Assembly: GCA_937885175.1 (NCBI GenBank)
Contig: CAKZZO010000059.1
Span: 1-42,643, forward strand
Length of the DNA: 42,643 nucleotides
Direction of reading: 5' to 3'
DNA from: an uncultured Treponema sp.
Lineage (GTDB): Bacteria; Spirochaetota; Spirochaetia; Treponematales; Treponemataceae
Shown here: positions 30,152-38,618 of the stretch, one piece after another
How the letters are laid out: every line of letters begins with the position of its first letter
Numbering within the stretch: position 1 is the first letter of the stretch
Notes under the pieces: model-generated
Database searches by the model: none
What the model was told of the DNA's origin: nothing
The model's input: the letters and a program-made list of their open reading frames with translations, nothing else
Program-made: the position numbers and the translations under genes

Positions 30152-33034
30152 TTAGTCATCCCCCTTTACTGTGTATTCGCCGTCCGTTTCAAATTCGAGC
30201 ATGCAATCGCTTAGTGAGAAGAAGGCTTTACGCATGATATTAATCGGCGCCTCGTCATCAGTTGGACTGATAGCAAGCGAAATTTTTGGAATAAAAGGCC
30301 AGCTGTTATTGATGGCCATGATTTCGCTGTTGGGAAGTTCAACATCGTGTCGCTCACCATCCAGATACAGATTTTTGTTGAGATAGGTTTCACCCTTGCT
30401 GCTTGTTGCCGTTAAGTTTGCGGACATCTTTAGTCCAGTATTGTTCTGGAAGGTATAATGCAGCTTTACGTATTTGAGCAACTTTGACACTTTTTCAATT
30501 TCAGTATCATCGGTAATGGGATCCACATCGCTTTCATCACGATTAAGCAAATCTTCCGTCAATGGATTACCCAAAAGCGTCATCAGGTCATCAATCGCAA
30601 TGCCTTCCTTTATGCCGGTATCATTGTAGGTTCCAATGTTCAGTTTGAGCGGCAGACAGAGCACCACGGACATGGTAATTGCCTTGGTACCTTTGAGGTT
30701 TTCCAGTACTTCCGGTGTCAGCCTGATTTCGTCAGAACCGTCTGAAATTGAAAAGGAATAGCCGAATTTCAATTCTGACGGCTTGGCATTCACCATACTG
30801 CAAAGTGTATCACCGTTCAATTCCGCAGAATACTTGCTTTCGTTATCGAACAAATTCTTAACAATCAGGTAGTTTTCATCGGCAAGGCTTTCGTAATTCA
30901 GCGTATTGGCATCCTGAGCATCATAAAGCAGACGCAAATCAGCGGTCTCTGTCTCTGAGCCGATTAAATACTCTTGGTGGCTATTTCCGTCTTTTGTATA
31001 CTTTGCATACACTTTTCCGCTAAAGTTACCCAGTCCTTCCAGCGGGTCATCGGCAACATCATCAGATATGTCAGGGCGGGTCACATACAGATAGCCCTTT
31101 ACCTCTGCAAGATTAATCCTGTCAACGATATTCTTGATTTCTTTTTTTCTTTCTGCCTCATTTTGTGTATTTTCTGAACTGGTGTTAAAGAAGTCGGAAA
31201 TCATTTTTTCCAGATTTATTCCCGTATCAATTTCCTCAGGGGTGGTGGGTGCAATAGCGTCTGTTTTGAGGATGATATATTCCCAGTCCAAATCCAGTTC
31301 CAGCTGGTCAACTTTGATTTCATAGTCAGTATCAAGGGTAAAGGTAGCCAAGTGCAGACAATTGATGCCCGTCGTCGATTCATATGAGCCTGGAACAGAC
31401 ACCTTAAAGACAAAGTCAAAGATTGTGTCATCCTGTACGGCAACGGTTACGCTCCAGTTCTGCTTTGTCAGCATGGTTAGCGGCTTATCGCCTCCCACCA
31501 CGGTAGAACCCTCCAACTGCGTGTTGTCAGCACTATACAGATGAAGTGCATCCGATGTTGCCATAGCGTTAAGGTTAAACTTGGAAATATCCAGTGTTGA
31601 AGTAAAATTTGCCGCCACAGAAATCTGCGTCAGCTTCATTTCCTTAACATACTGCTTCATAGTTGCGGGAAGTGCTTGACTCTTGCTGTCATCGAAAGAA
31701 AATTCTGAGGCATTTGCATATACATCGGTAAGTTTTTCGATATTGCCTGTGCAGACCAGCTCCATTGTCGTATTTTCTGACTCAAAGACTAGGGTGGCAT
31801 CTTCCAGCTTAAAACTGACATTGCCATTCACCGAAAGTTTATTTGCTTCCGTCCTTGATTTCATCAGCGTGATTTTCTTGCCCGCCAAATCAACATACTT
31901 GTCCAGAGCCTTTGTGCTTTCTGCCCTGTCGGGAATGGGAGAAATTTCAAGGGCTCCTTCCATCGAAAATGAGGAGTCCACCGTAACGTTTTCCCAGACA
32001 CTGGGGAGTTCCAGTTCAATTCCTACCGCCCCCGTTGCAATGGTGCCGTACACAAGGTACTTGCCCACATCACCCAGTTCAATGTTCTTGGAAATTGGCT
32101 TTGAGAAAGAGGGGTCATCCATCGTAAGGCCAGTGATTTTTGAAACAACCGGGTCTTTAAGCCTGGCGGTCATGGTATAGTAGGTGTAGACACCCAGAGT
32201 ACCACCATTTGTCCTTCCCTTGAATCTTACTGAAAAATCTGAGGAAAATGTTTTGCCACTCAGCGGAATGGAAATAACGCCACCGACTTTAGCACCGCCT
32301 TTAGCACTGACAGACTGGTCTGTAAGGCTTGCCATACTACCGCTGCTAGAAACCAGTTGGTCACCATTGTAAAGTTCTGCGGCAAGTTCCAGTTCAAAAT
32401 CAGCAGGCAGGGAATTTTTTGCCTCAAAGGTAATTTCCAGACTGCCAGATGACATTGTAAGCGAAGTGAACGTAGGAGAGGCATGGAAAGTCACTCCCTG
32501 TAAGACAGGGTTTTCTCCTACGCTTATGTCAGTTTCCGTTCCCATCTGTACAACGGGAAAACTTGGAATATTTGCGCTGAATTTATCCGCTATGAGGTTA
32601 TTGAAATTCAAATCCAATGACTGACTAAATGAAAGTTCTGGCTTAGTAATCTTAAATTCCTTACTCATGCCTTCCATCATGATTTTATCAAGCTGGATGT
32701 CTTTCATCGTCTCTTCCATGTTCAGAGGAATGGTGGGCAAATCATATTTGATAAGGAACTGCTGTGTTCCGTCTTTTTCGTCCGGGTTATAGTCGTAGGC
32801 AGAAATTTTCTTATCACTTTCGTCATCACCCTTGAGAGATTTAAGAAGAGTCTCTACGTTGATATAATCAGACAGCATGTTCTTTTGTGTACCCATGAGG
32901 AAAGAATAATTGCCGTTGGTTTTAACTTTTATGTTTTCGGGCATCTGTAAGTCTGAGAAATTGATACATGAACAGAATAAAGAAGCAAAGGCACAGGAAA
33001 TAAAGAAGGTCTTTCTGGTAGAACGCTGTTCCAT
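30152..33034 (-). CDS. Large secreted lipoprotein-like protein, 960 residues, unknown family
   Basis: The N-terminus has Arg/Lys (4-8), a hydrophobic core and 'FASLFCSC', giving a lipobox-like site at Cys23 (or Cys21). The rest is rich in beta-strand patterns with many Asp, Ser and Thr and few Cys, suggesting tandem beta-sandwich modules, but no clear exact repeats or catalytic motif. AGGAGG stands 6 nt before ATG 33034. It is the first gene of a pair with the 412-residue outer-membrane protein. It is likely exposed at the outer membrane or in the periplasm. I do not recognise the family. Confidence 0.75.
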   Translation of the reverse strand: MEQRSTRKTFFISCAFASLFCSCINFSDLQMPENIKVKTNGNYSFLMGTQKNMLSDYINVETLLKSLKGDDESDKKISAYDYNPDEKDGTQQFLIKYDLPTIPLNMEETMKDIQLDKIMMEGMSKEFKITKPELSFSQSLDLNFNNLIADKFSANIPSFPVVQMGTETDISVGENPVLQGVTFHASPTFTSLTMSSGSLEITFEAKNSLPADFELELAAELYNGDQLVSSSGSMASLTDQSVSAKGGAKVGGVISIPLSGKTFSSDFSVRFKGRTNGGTLGVYTYYTMTARLKDPVVSKITGLTMDDPSFSKPISKNIELGDVGKYLVYGTIATGAVGIELELPSVWENVTVDSSFSMEGALEISPIPDRAESTKALDKYVDLAGKKITLMKSRTEANKLSVNGNVSFKLEDATLVFESENTTMELVCTGNIEKLTDVYANASEFSFDDSKSQALPATMKQYVKEMKLTQISVAANFTSTLDISKFNLNAMATSDALHLYSADNTQLEGSTVVGGDKPLTMLTKQNWSVTVAVQDDTIFDFVFKVSVPGSYESTTGINCLHLATFTLDTDYEIKVDQLELDLDWEYIILKTDAIAPTTPEEIDTGINLEKMISDFFNTSSENTQNEAERKKEIKNIVDRINLAEVKGYLYVTRPDISDDVADDPLEGLGNFSGKVYAKYTKDGNSHQEYLIGSETETADLRLLYDAQDANTLNYESLADENYLIVKNLFDNESKYSAELNGDTLCSMVNAKPSELKFGYSFSISDGSDEIRLTPEVLENLKGTKAITMSVVLCLPLKLNIGTYNDTGIKEGIAIDDLMTLLGNPLTEDLLNRDESDVDPITDDTEIEKVSKLLKYVKLHYTFQNNTGLKMSANLTATSSKGETYLNKNLYLDGERHDVELPNSEIMAINNSWPFIPKISLAISPTDDEAPINIMRKAFFSLSDCMLEFETDGEYTVKGDD

Positions 33035-33161
33035 AAACTCCTCCTAATCAGAAATAATTCTACGTTATATGAAGTCTAACCATGCATGCATTTTAAGTCT
33101 AGCACAGGTCTGGTCAATTAACAACGAAAATCGAAGTTTGTTGCAGTCTTATTGCGAATTT

Positions 33162-34844
33162 TTACAAATTTTGAAGGAAGGTTTTGCGGGATTTTCCCAG
33201 TTCAGAAAAACTGTCCGTAAGAAATGCATCAAATGACTCGTATCGCTTTGTTGCATACGTGTTGGCCGTCATGTTCAGTCGAATCGTGCCCAAATCCTGC
33301 GACATATTGTAGTCATCAATGACCTTTTCTATCTCGGCAATTTTTAGGGTTATGCTGTCACTTGGAGTATCAACCAGCAGAATACCAAAACAGCTGCCGT
33401 CCATGCGGTATACATTTTCCTGACCAAAATGCAGTTTGAGAATTTGCGAAACAGTTTTAAGTGCTTCGTCACCTTCCTCGTAGCCGTTTTTTTCATTTAT
33501 CAATTTTAGATTGACGATTTCACAGAGCACCAGGGACAGACGCTCGTTTGCCGATGTATGTATCTTAAAGAAATCTTTCTGAAAATGCCAGAATGCAGGA
33601 CGGGTACGCACACCAGTTAAGGAATCACGCACAATAACGCTGCGGTACATTTCTTCCCGAGCAGAAAGAATCTGTGAACTAAAGTATTCATTGATAACTT
33701 CTACCGTGCGGGTGACAAGATATGCAAGCATGATGTAGCGGCTGAAAGCAAAAATATCATCCCGATAGGGAGGCACCAGATACAGGGTAAAGTCAATAAG
33801 AATCGCCACCGATGTAGCAATCACCAGCATTGATGGAATGCTGGGCAACTTGGAAAGACCGACGCTGTTGTTTACAAACATGGCAATCACAAAGAAGAGG
33901 TAGATTGCATGGCAGATGATGATATAATTGCGCACATAGCTAAAGGGAAGCCCAGGAATAAAGGCACAGACACAGACAATAAAGGCATTTGCAACACTGT
34001 GCATGATAAAGAAATTACAAAGCCCTGTGTTGTAGGTCACAACCTTGCTTGTCTTGATATACATAAGGAAAAATTCGGGCAGCATGGCCAGAATAAATGT
34101 TGAGGCAAAATAACGGATAAAAGCATGGGAAATGAACAAATCCGCCATGCCGCTTTCCATAAAAAATCCAGTGCCGACAATGAGCGAAAAAATGCCCCAG
34201 TAGCAGAAATTACGCATGTATTTCCGATGCAAAATCCAGAATGAGGTGGTAAGAATCAGATAGAGAAGCCCCAGTAAAATAATGACCGCACTTACCGCCG
34301 CAGGAATAAAAGAGGCCTGCATATACTCAAGGAGACAGGCTGCCTTTGAACCAAAATAAATTTTTGGCGTAATCAGCATTTGTGTTCCGCGGGAAAAAAC
34401 TTTGTTGGCAAAAGACTGAAATGCAGGAGTAAACTCAATATTCACTGTAAGACTTTCATCGGAATAAAAATTCGACAGGCGAAAAAAATGCATGGCTGAA
34501 CCAAATTCATTACCAACATATGATTTTCCCAGCACTCCATAGGAATAGGCATAATCACCGTTCACACGGATTACGACAGAAGCATTGTTGGTACGGAAAA
34601 AAAGCGTAGGACCGCCTTTTGTAGCCTGTAGCTCATCGGTCGAAAAAGTGCGCTCCAGGGCAATAGTTCCTTTGAGCGCAGTAGACGACGGTGTTACCAT
34701 ATGCCAGCCAGGATTCAGGTCAATGCTGCTTTCATAGAGGGAGTCTATCTTTCCACGGTTAGACAAAAAAGCACATGCACATACAACAATTACACATACC
34801 GTCAAGAGAGAAAGAGAAAAATGGCGCACACGCCGAATAGTCAT
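33162..34844 (-). CDS. 7TM-type membrane protein with a degenerate GGDEF domain
   Basis: A 560-residue protein. A signal-anchor helix (8-27) is followed by an extracytoplasmic beta domain (about 45-160, ligand-sensor type as in 7TMR-DISM proteins), seven transmembrane helices (about 178-385) and a cytoplasmic GGDEF-fold domain (about 400-560) starting 'RDSLTGVRTRPAF'. The signature is DGSCF (482-486) instead of GGDEF, and the first metal-binding region reads 'LCEIVNLKLIN' without the usual Asp pair. No RxxD inhibitory site is seen. Diguanylate cyclase activity is therefore unlikely; a GTP/c-di-GMP sensor or protein-contact role is possible. TATACT (34851-34856) ends 6 nt before the ATG: predicted leaderless. 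Confidence 0.85.
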   Translation of the reverse strand: MTIRRVRHFSLSLLTVCVIVVCACAFLSNRGKIDSLYESSIDLNPGWHMVTPSSTALKGTIALERTFSTDELQATKGGPTLFFRTNNASVVIRVNGDYAYSYGVLGKSYVGNEFGSAMHFFRLSNFYSDESLTVNIEFTPAFQSFANKVFSRGTQMLITPKIYFGSKAACLLEYMQASFIPAAVSAVIILLGLLYLILTTSFWILHRKYMRNFCYWGIFSLIVGTGFFMESGMADLFISHAFIRYFASTFILAMLPEFFLMYIKTSKVVTYNTGLCNFFIMHSVANAFIVCVCAFIPGLPFSYVRNYIIICHAIYLFFVIAMFVNNSVGLSKLPSIPSMLVIATSVAILIDFTLYLVPPYRDDIFAFSRYIMLAYLVTRTVEVINEYFSSQILSAREEMYRSVIVRDSLTGVRTRPAFWHFQKDFFKIHTSANERLSLVLCEIVNLKLINEKNGYEEGDEALKTVSQILKLHFGQENVYRMDGSCFGILLVDTPSDSITLKIAEIEKVIDDYNMSQDLGTIRLNMTANTYATKRYESFDAFLTDSFSELGKSRKTFLQNL

Positions 34845-34937
34845 ATGTTCAGTATAGCACAGTTTTTTAAAAAAGAAAGGGGAAGATAAGGGTCTAACAA
34901 GTATCGTTCATGGGAGAGGGATTGTCCAAAAACTTGC

Positions 34938-34985
34938 GCCATGGGATTGCCCCATACTGTTGGAACAGCCCCATGGCATTTTTTG
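34938..34985. terminator. Long hairpin, possible bidirectional terminator
   Basis: GCCATGGG (34938-34945) pairs with CCCATGGC (34970-34977), with an inner CTGT/ACAG hairpin (34957-34968). ATTTTTTG follows on the plus strand, and GCAAGTTTTTGG follows on the minus strand, where it would end transcripts coming from tex. The rest of the 400-bp gap 34845-35250 holds a gene remnant and a dispersed repeat. Confidence 0.5.
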
Positions 34986-35011
34986 AACTTATTCGATAGT
35001 TTCCGTTTAGT

Positions 35012-35128
35012 TTAGTTCTTAAAGTATTCGTCCAGTGAATTCACTACAGCAGAATCTGTCACCTGAGTAATCTTGCTGTCTTCAATAATAGACATTGTTC
35101 TGAACCGTCCAGCCGTCAAGGTCTATCG
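35012..35128 (-). pseudogene. Frameshifted C-terminal remnant of a gene
   Basis: On the minus strand, codons at about 35128-35096 read 'TIDLDGWTVQN', a protein-like stretch, then that frame soon stops. The overlapping frame continues from ATG 35095 as 'MSIIEDSKITQVTDSAVV' and on to 'DEYFKN' and TAA at 35012. The two halves look like one C-terminus split by a frameshift near 35096. The 5' side is cut off by the dispersed repeat at 35134. The original function is unknown. Confidence 0.4.
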
Positions 35129-35133
35129 TGTTC

Positions 35134-35249
35134 GGAATGAAGTTCCGAAGAATCCCGTCATTTTAGGGTATGCAAGATAGATTCTTCACGCTTTCAGCGT
35201 TCAGAATGACCTTGGTTACGCTAAAAACATGAAACTTGACATTTGACCT
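35134..35249. repeat. Fold-back dispersed repeat, copy 2
   Basis: 116 bp identical to 5122-5237, same orientation. The left terminal GTCATTCTGA of copy 1 is not preserved here. It ends one base before the tex stop codon and separates tex from a gene remnant. Confidence 0.9.
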
Positions 35250-35250
35250 A

Positions 35251-37641
35251 TTATTTTTTTGCTTTTGCAAATGCCAATGCAAAGGGGCTGTAGGTCATGC
35301 CGTCATCATCGCGGCGGGGACGGTCACGGTTAGAGTCGCGGTTTGCAGGGCGGGCACTGTTTGAGGCTCCCGCACCCTTCTTAATCACCACAACTTTTTT
35401 GCCGCCTGCCTTGCGTTCACCAGTGCTTACGCTACCCGTAGATGCACCTGCCAGCCGCTGACCAGCATCGCTTTTCAAACTCAGTGAAATTCGGCGGCGG
35501 TCAGTGTCCAGCGCAATAATAGTGAACTCTTTTACGTCGCCCACTTTGATTACGTCCATGGGGTCAGACACAAAAGTATCGCTTAATTCGCTGATGTGAA
35601 TCAAGCCCGTCTCATGAAGACCAATGTCCACAAAGGCACCAAAATCAACAACATTCTTTATCTTGCCAGTTACCTTCATGCCAACAGTCAAGTCTTCAAA
35701 CTTTACAACACCTTTCTGCATAATCGGTGCGGGGTATCCGTCGCGGGGATCGCGGTTGGGCTTACCTAATTCGTCGATAATGTCATTCAGTGTTGTTTCG
35801 CCAATGTTGTAGCTTTCGGTCAGTTTTTTCTTTAAGTCAGCTGGAAGTTTTTTTCCTTCCTTTACGAAGGGAAGAATTTCACGCGCCACATTGTAGTTTT
35901 CTGGGTGCACCCAGGTATTGTCCAGCGGGTCTGCACTCTCTGGAATCTTAATAAAGCCCGCACACTGCTCAAAGGCTTTTGGACCAAGCCCAGGCACCTT
36001 CTTTAAATCCTCGCGGCTGGTAATCTTGCCGTTTGCATCGCGGTAGGCAACAATCTTCTTTGCAGTGGTTGCGTTAATGCCCGAAACATATTTCAAAAGC
36101 ATGTAACTTGCTGTGTTCAAGTTTACGCCAACCTGGTTCACCACAGAGCCAACAACTTCATCCAACTGCTCGGCAAGTTTTTTTTGGTTTACGTCGTGCT
36201 GATACAAACCAACGCCGATTGCCTTGGGGTCAATCTTTACCAGTTCGGCAAGGGGATCCTGCAAACGGCGACCCATGCTGATAGCTCCACGAATGGTCAG
36301 GTCAAGTTCCGGGAATTCTTCGGTGGCAACCGGGCTTGCCGAATACACAGAGGCGCCGCTTTCATCCACTACGGTGTACTGCACGTTTGCGTCGGCATAG
36401 TTTTCGCTAATCACTTTGGAAACGACTGCCTGTACTTCCGGGCTGCCGGTTCCGTTACCAACCGCAACCACCTGAATGTCATACTTGTCGATTGCGTCAT
36501 TCAACTGCTTGTATGCATCCGCCGGATCCTGCACCTGAAAAATCTTAAAGTAGCCAAGATACTTTCCGGTTTCGTCCAGCGCGGCACATTTTGTTCCCGT
36601 GCGTATACCAGGGTCAATGCCCAAAACACGGCTACCCTTAATCGGCTGCGTCATCAGAAGGTTTTTCAGGTTTTCGCTGAAAATTCCAATGCCGTGGTCG
36701 TCTGCCTCGTCAGTTTCGTCACTGCGGATTTCGCGTACAACTGCGGGGCTGAGCAAACGTACCAAACCGTCCTCAATTGCCTCACGGTGATATTTGTTTG
36801 AAATAGAAACTTTCTTCTGCAAAAGCGCAACGGCATCGTCCACTGGAACATCAATTGTCACGCTGAGTGCGCCTTCCCGCTCTGCACGATTGATTGCCAG
36901 AATGCGGTGTGGCTTAACCTGATTCAACGGCTCAGAATAATCCCAGTACATTTTGTAGGTAGACATTTTTTCCGCAGTCTCAGCATCCTGTCCGTCAGGT
37001 ACAATACCCTTGGTAATGATGTTGCCGCTTGCCATATAGAGTTTGTGCACGTCGGCGCGGTTATCCGTATCCTGAGAGACACGCTCGGCGATAATGTCCT
37101 TTGCACCTGCAATTGCGTCTTCTGCCGTTTCAACATTGAGCGCGGCATCCTCGTTGTCTGTTTTGATATACTTTGCGGCTTCCGATTCTACGGCTGCATC
37201 ATCATTTTCACCTACGATAAAATCTGCCAGCCCTTCAAGGCCTTTTTCTGCAGCCACCATGCCGCGGGTCTTCTTCTTTTTCTTAAAGGGAGCCCACAGG
37301 TCTTCAAGTTCCGTCAGGGTCTTTGCACCCATTGCCGCATTGTAGAGGGAGTCGGTCAGTTTGCCCTGAGCAAAAATACCCTTTACGATTTCAAGGCGAC
37401 GTTCTTCCAGATTTTTATATGACTTGAACAGATGGTCGCAACTGGTTACCTGCACTTCATTCAGGTTGTCGTGCTTTTCTTTTCGATAGCGGGAAATGAA
37501 CGGAATGGTACATCCTTCGTTCACCAGACTGATAACGGCACTTACCTGTGCCACGCGGATGTTCAATTCTTCCGCAATTTTTTTCATAATATCGACTTCG
37601 TTCACCACGAGCGCGTCGATTGCCTCTTGTGTAAATTCCAT
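35251..37641 (-). CDS. tex: Tex family RNA-binding protein
   Basis: A 796-residue Tex protein, a transcription-associated nucleic-acid-binding factor related to eukaryotic Spt6. Domains in order are an N-terminal helical Tex domain ('NEGCTIPFISRYRKEKHDNL'), a YqgF/RNase H-like domain starting 'GSRVLGIDPGIRTGTKCAA', helix-hairpin-helix motifs ('VSGINATTAKKIVAYRD' and 'LKKVPGLGPKAFEQCAGF'), and an S1 RNA-binding domain near 650-720 ('VVDFGAFVDIGLHETGLIHI'). A basic Arg/Asp-rich tail of about 50 residues follows. ATG 37641 is the longest start; residue 19 (Met) aligns with the usual Tex start and is an alternative. A TAGAAT lies 9 nt upstream of the ATG. Confidence 0.96.
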   Translation of the reverse strand: MEFTQEAIDALVVNEVDIMKKIAEELNIRVAQVSAVISLVNEGCTIPFISRYRKEKHDNLNEVQVTSCDHLFKSYKNLEERRLEIVKGIFAQGKLTDSLYNAAMGAKTLTELEDLWAPFKKKKKTRGMVAAEKGLEGLADFIVGENDDAAVESEAAKYIKTDNEDAALNVETAEDAIAGAKDIIAERVSQDTDNRADVHKLYMASGNIITKGIVPDGQDAETAEKMSTYKMYWDYSEPLNQVKPHRILAINRAEREGALSVTIDVPVDDAVALLQKKVSISNKYHREAIEDGLVRLLSPAVVREIRSDETDEADDHGIGIFSENLKNLLMTQPIKGSRVLGIDPGIRTGTKCAALDETGKYLGYFKIFQVQDPADAYKQLNDAIDKYDIQVVAVGNGTGSPEVQAVVSKVISENYADANVQYTVVDESGASVYSASPVATEEFPELDLTIRGAISMGRRLQDPLAELVKIDPKAIGVGLYQHDVNQKKLAEQLDEVVGSVVNQVGVNLNTASYMLLKYVSGINATTAKKIVAYRDANGKITSREDLKKVPGLGPKAFEQCAGFIKIPESADPLDNTWVHPENYNVAREILPFVKEGKKLPADLKKKLTESYNIGETTLNDIIDELGKPNRDPRDGYPAPIMQKGVVKFEDLTVGMKVTGKIKNVVDFGAFVDIGLHETGLIHISELSDTFVSDPMDVIKVGDVKEFTIIALDTDRRRISLSLKSDAGQRLAGASTGSVSTGERKAGGKKVVVIKKGAGASNSARPANRDSNRDRPRRDDDGMTYSPFALAFAKAKK

Positions 37642-37697
37642 AGTGCAATCATTCTAGCGAAAAACAAGGAATTTGAAAAGAGAAATCAACAGGTATG

Positions 37698-38609
37698 TCA
37701 GTAGTAATAATTCTGGATGCCGCCGTCATCGCTGGGAGCAAATGCCCTGCCACGAACGGGATTATTCAACTGTTTGCGTGCCTCATCAAATTTTACCCAC
37801 ATGAGTTTTTTTGCCTTTTCACTGACCATCTGGTAAATTTTCTGCAGCAAACGCGGACGAATATCGGCTTCAAGCCCCTGCTGACCAAGTGAGTTTGCAA
37901 AGACGAAGATGTACATATTCTGCCCGTTGACTTCACGGTTCATCAGCAGAATGGCATCGGTAGAAAAATGCAGGCCATTGATATTGACCATCATATGCCT
38001 GATTTTTTCGTAGAGCGGAATAGTCGGCGGATTTTCAAAGACACAGGAAAAATGGCTCATGCTCACGTCAAGCACGGTTCCCTTAAAGAGACCTTTTTTT
38101 GTCTCAAAATTGACCTTGCTGTTGTTGTCACAGATGGCGCGCACATTTTTTCGGCGGCCGCAAGCCTGATTGGCAAACATTACCTTGTCTATCAATGCAA
38201 AATTCTTTGCCTTTTGATATTCCAGAGAAATACATCCGCACTGAATGCCTACGTCAAACAGATAATATTTTTCCAGCCGTTTTTTCTGGTCTTCGGTAGG
38301 ACGTTTTGCATAAAGCACACCCAGCAAAACTTTTTCCCGATAGCGTTCCTGCAATTCACGGATATAAATATGCCAGTCAATACCGTCTACCAGTGTATCA
38401 ATATAGAAGAAAATGATGGAATCGGTAAAGGTTTTGATGATGATTTCAATTTTTGTTTCCAGCGGGCAGTAGCGGTCATCGCCTATAATGTAGGTTTCAT
38501 ATCCGCGCGCCATGTAGTCTTCCAGATAGGTTTCCGGCAAAAGAGAAACATCGGGAACTATAAAAAAAGTCTTCCGCCCTTCAATAATGTGCTTGATTGA
38601 TTCGTCCAA
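37698..38609 (-). CDS. PilZ-domain protein, paralogue 1 (TTG start)
   Basis: A 303-residue cytoplasmic protein with a conserved N-terminal domain (1-145, 'GRKTFFIVPDVSLLPETYLE') and a PilZ domain from about 150. The c-di-GMP-binding arginines are in 'GRRKNVRAIC' (Arg153-x3-Arg157). The second motif D/NxSxxG reads 'DVSMSH' (181-186), with His in place of Gly. TTG at 38609 is chosen because it aligns with the Met of the paralogue upstream and has AGGGG 6 nt before it; the nearby ATG is out of frame. It starts 9 bp after the paralogue stop, so the two are an operon. The likely role is a c-di-GMP receptor. Confidence 0.8.
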   Translation of the reverse strand: MDESIKHIIEGRKTFFIVPDVSLLPETYLEDYMARGYETYIIGDDRYCPLETKIEIIIKTFTDSIIFFYIDTLVDGIDWHIYIRELQERYREKVLLGVLYAKRPTEDQKKRLEKYYLFDVGIQCGCISLEYQKAKNFALIDKVMFANQACGRRKNVRAICDNNSKVNFETKKGLFKGTVLDVSMSHFSCVFENPPTIPLYEKIRHMMVNINGLHFSTDAILLMNREVNGQNMYIFVFANSLGQQGLEADIRPRLLQKIYQMVSEKAKKLMWVKFDEARKQLNNPVRGRAFAPSDDGGIQNYYY

Positions 38610-38618
38610 AACATACCC

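Noticed and set aside
34845..35010. Riboswitch upstream of the GGDEF-like gene
   Set aside because: The -10 sits 6 nt before the ATG, leaving no leader; the large hairpin there is better read as a terminator.
36184..36801. Open plus-strand frame of 205 codons inside tex
   Set aside because: Antisense to tex, with composition typical of a shadow frame and no translation signal.
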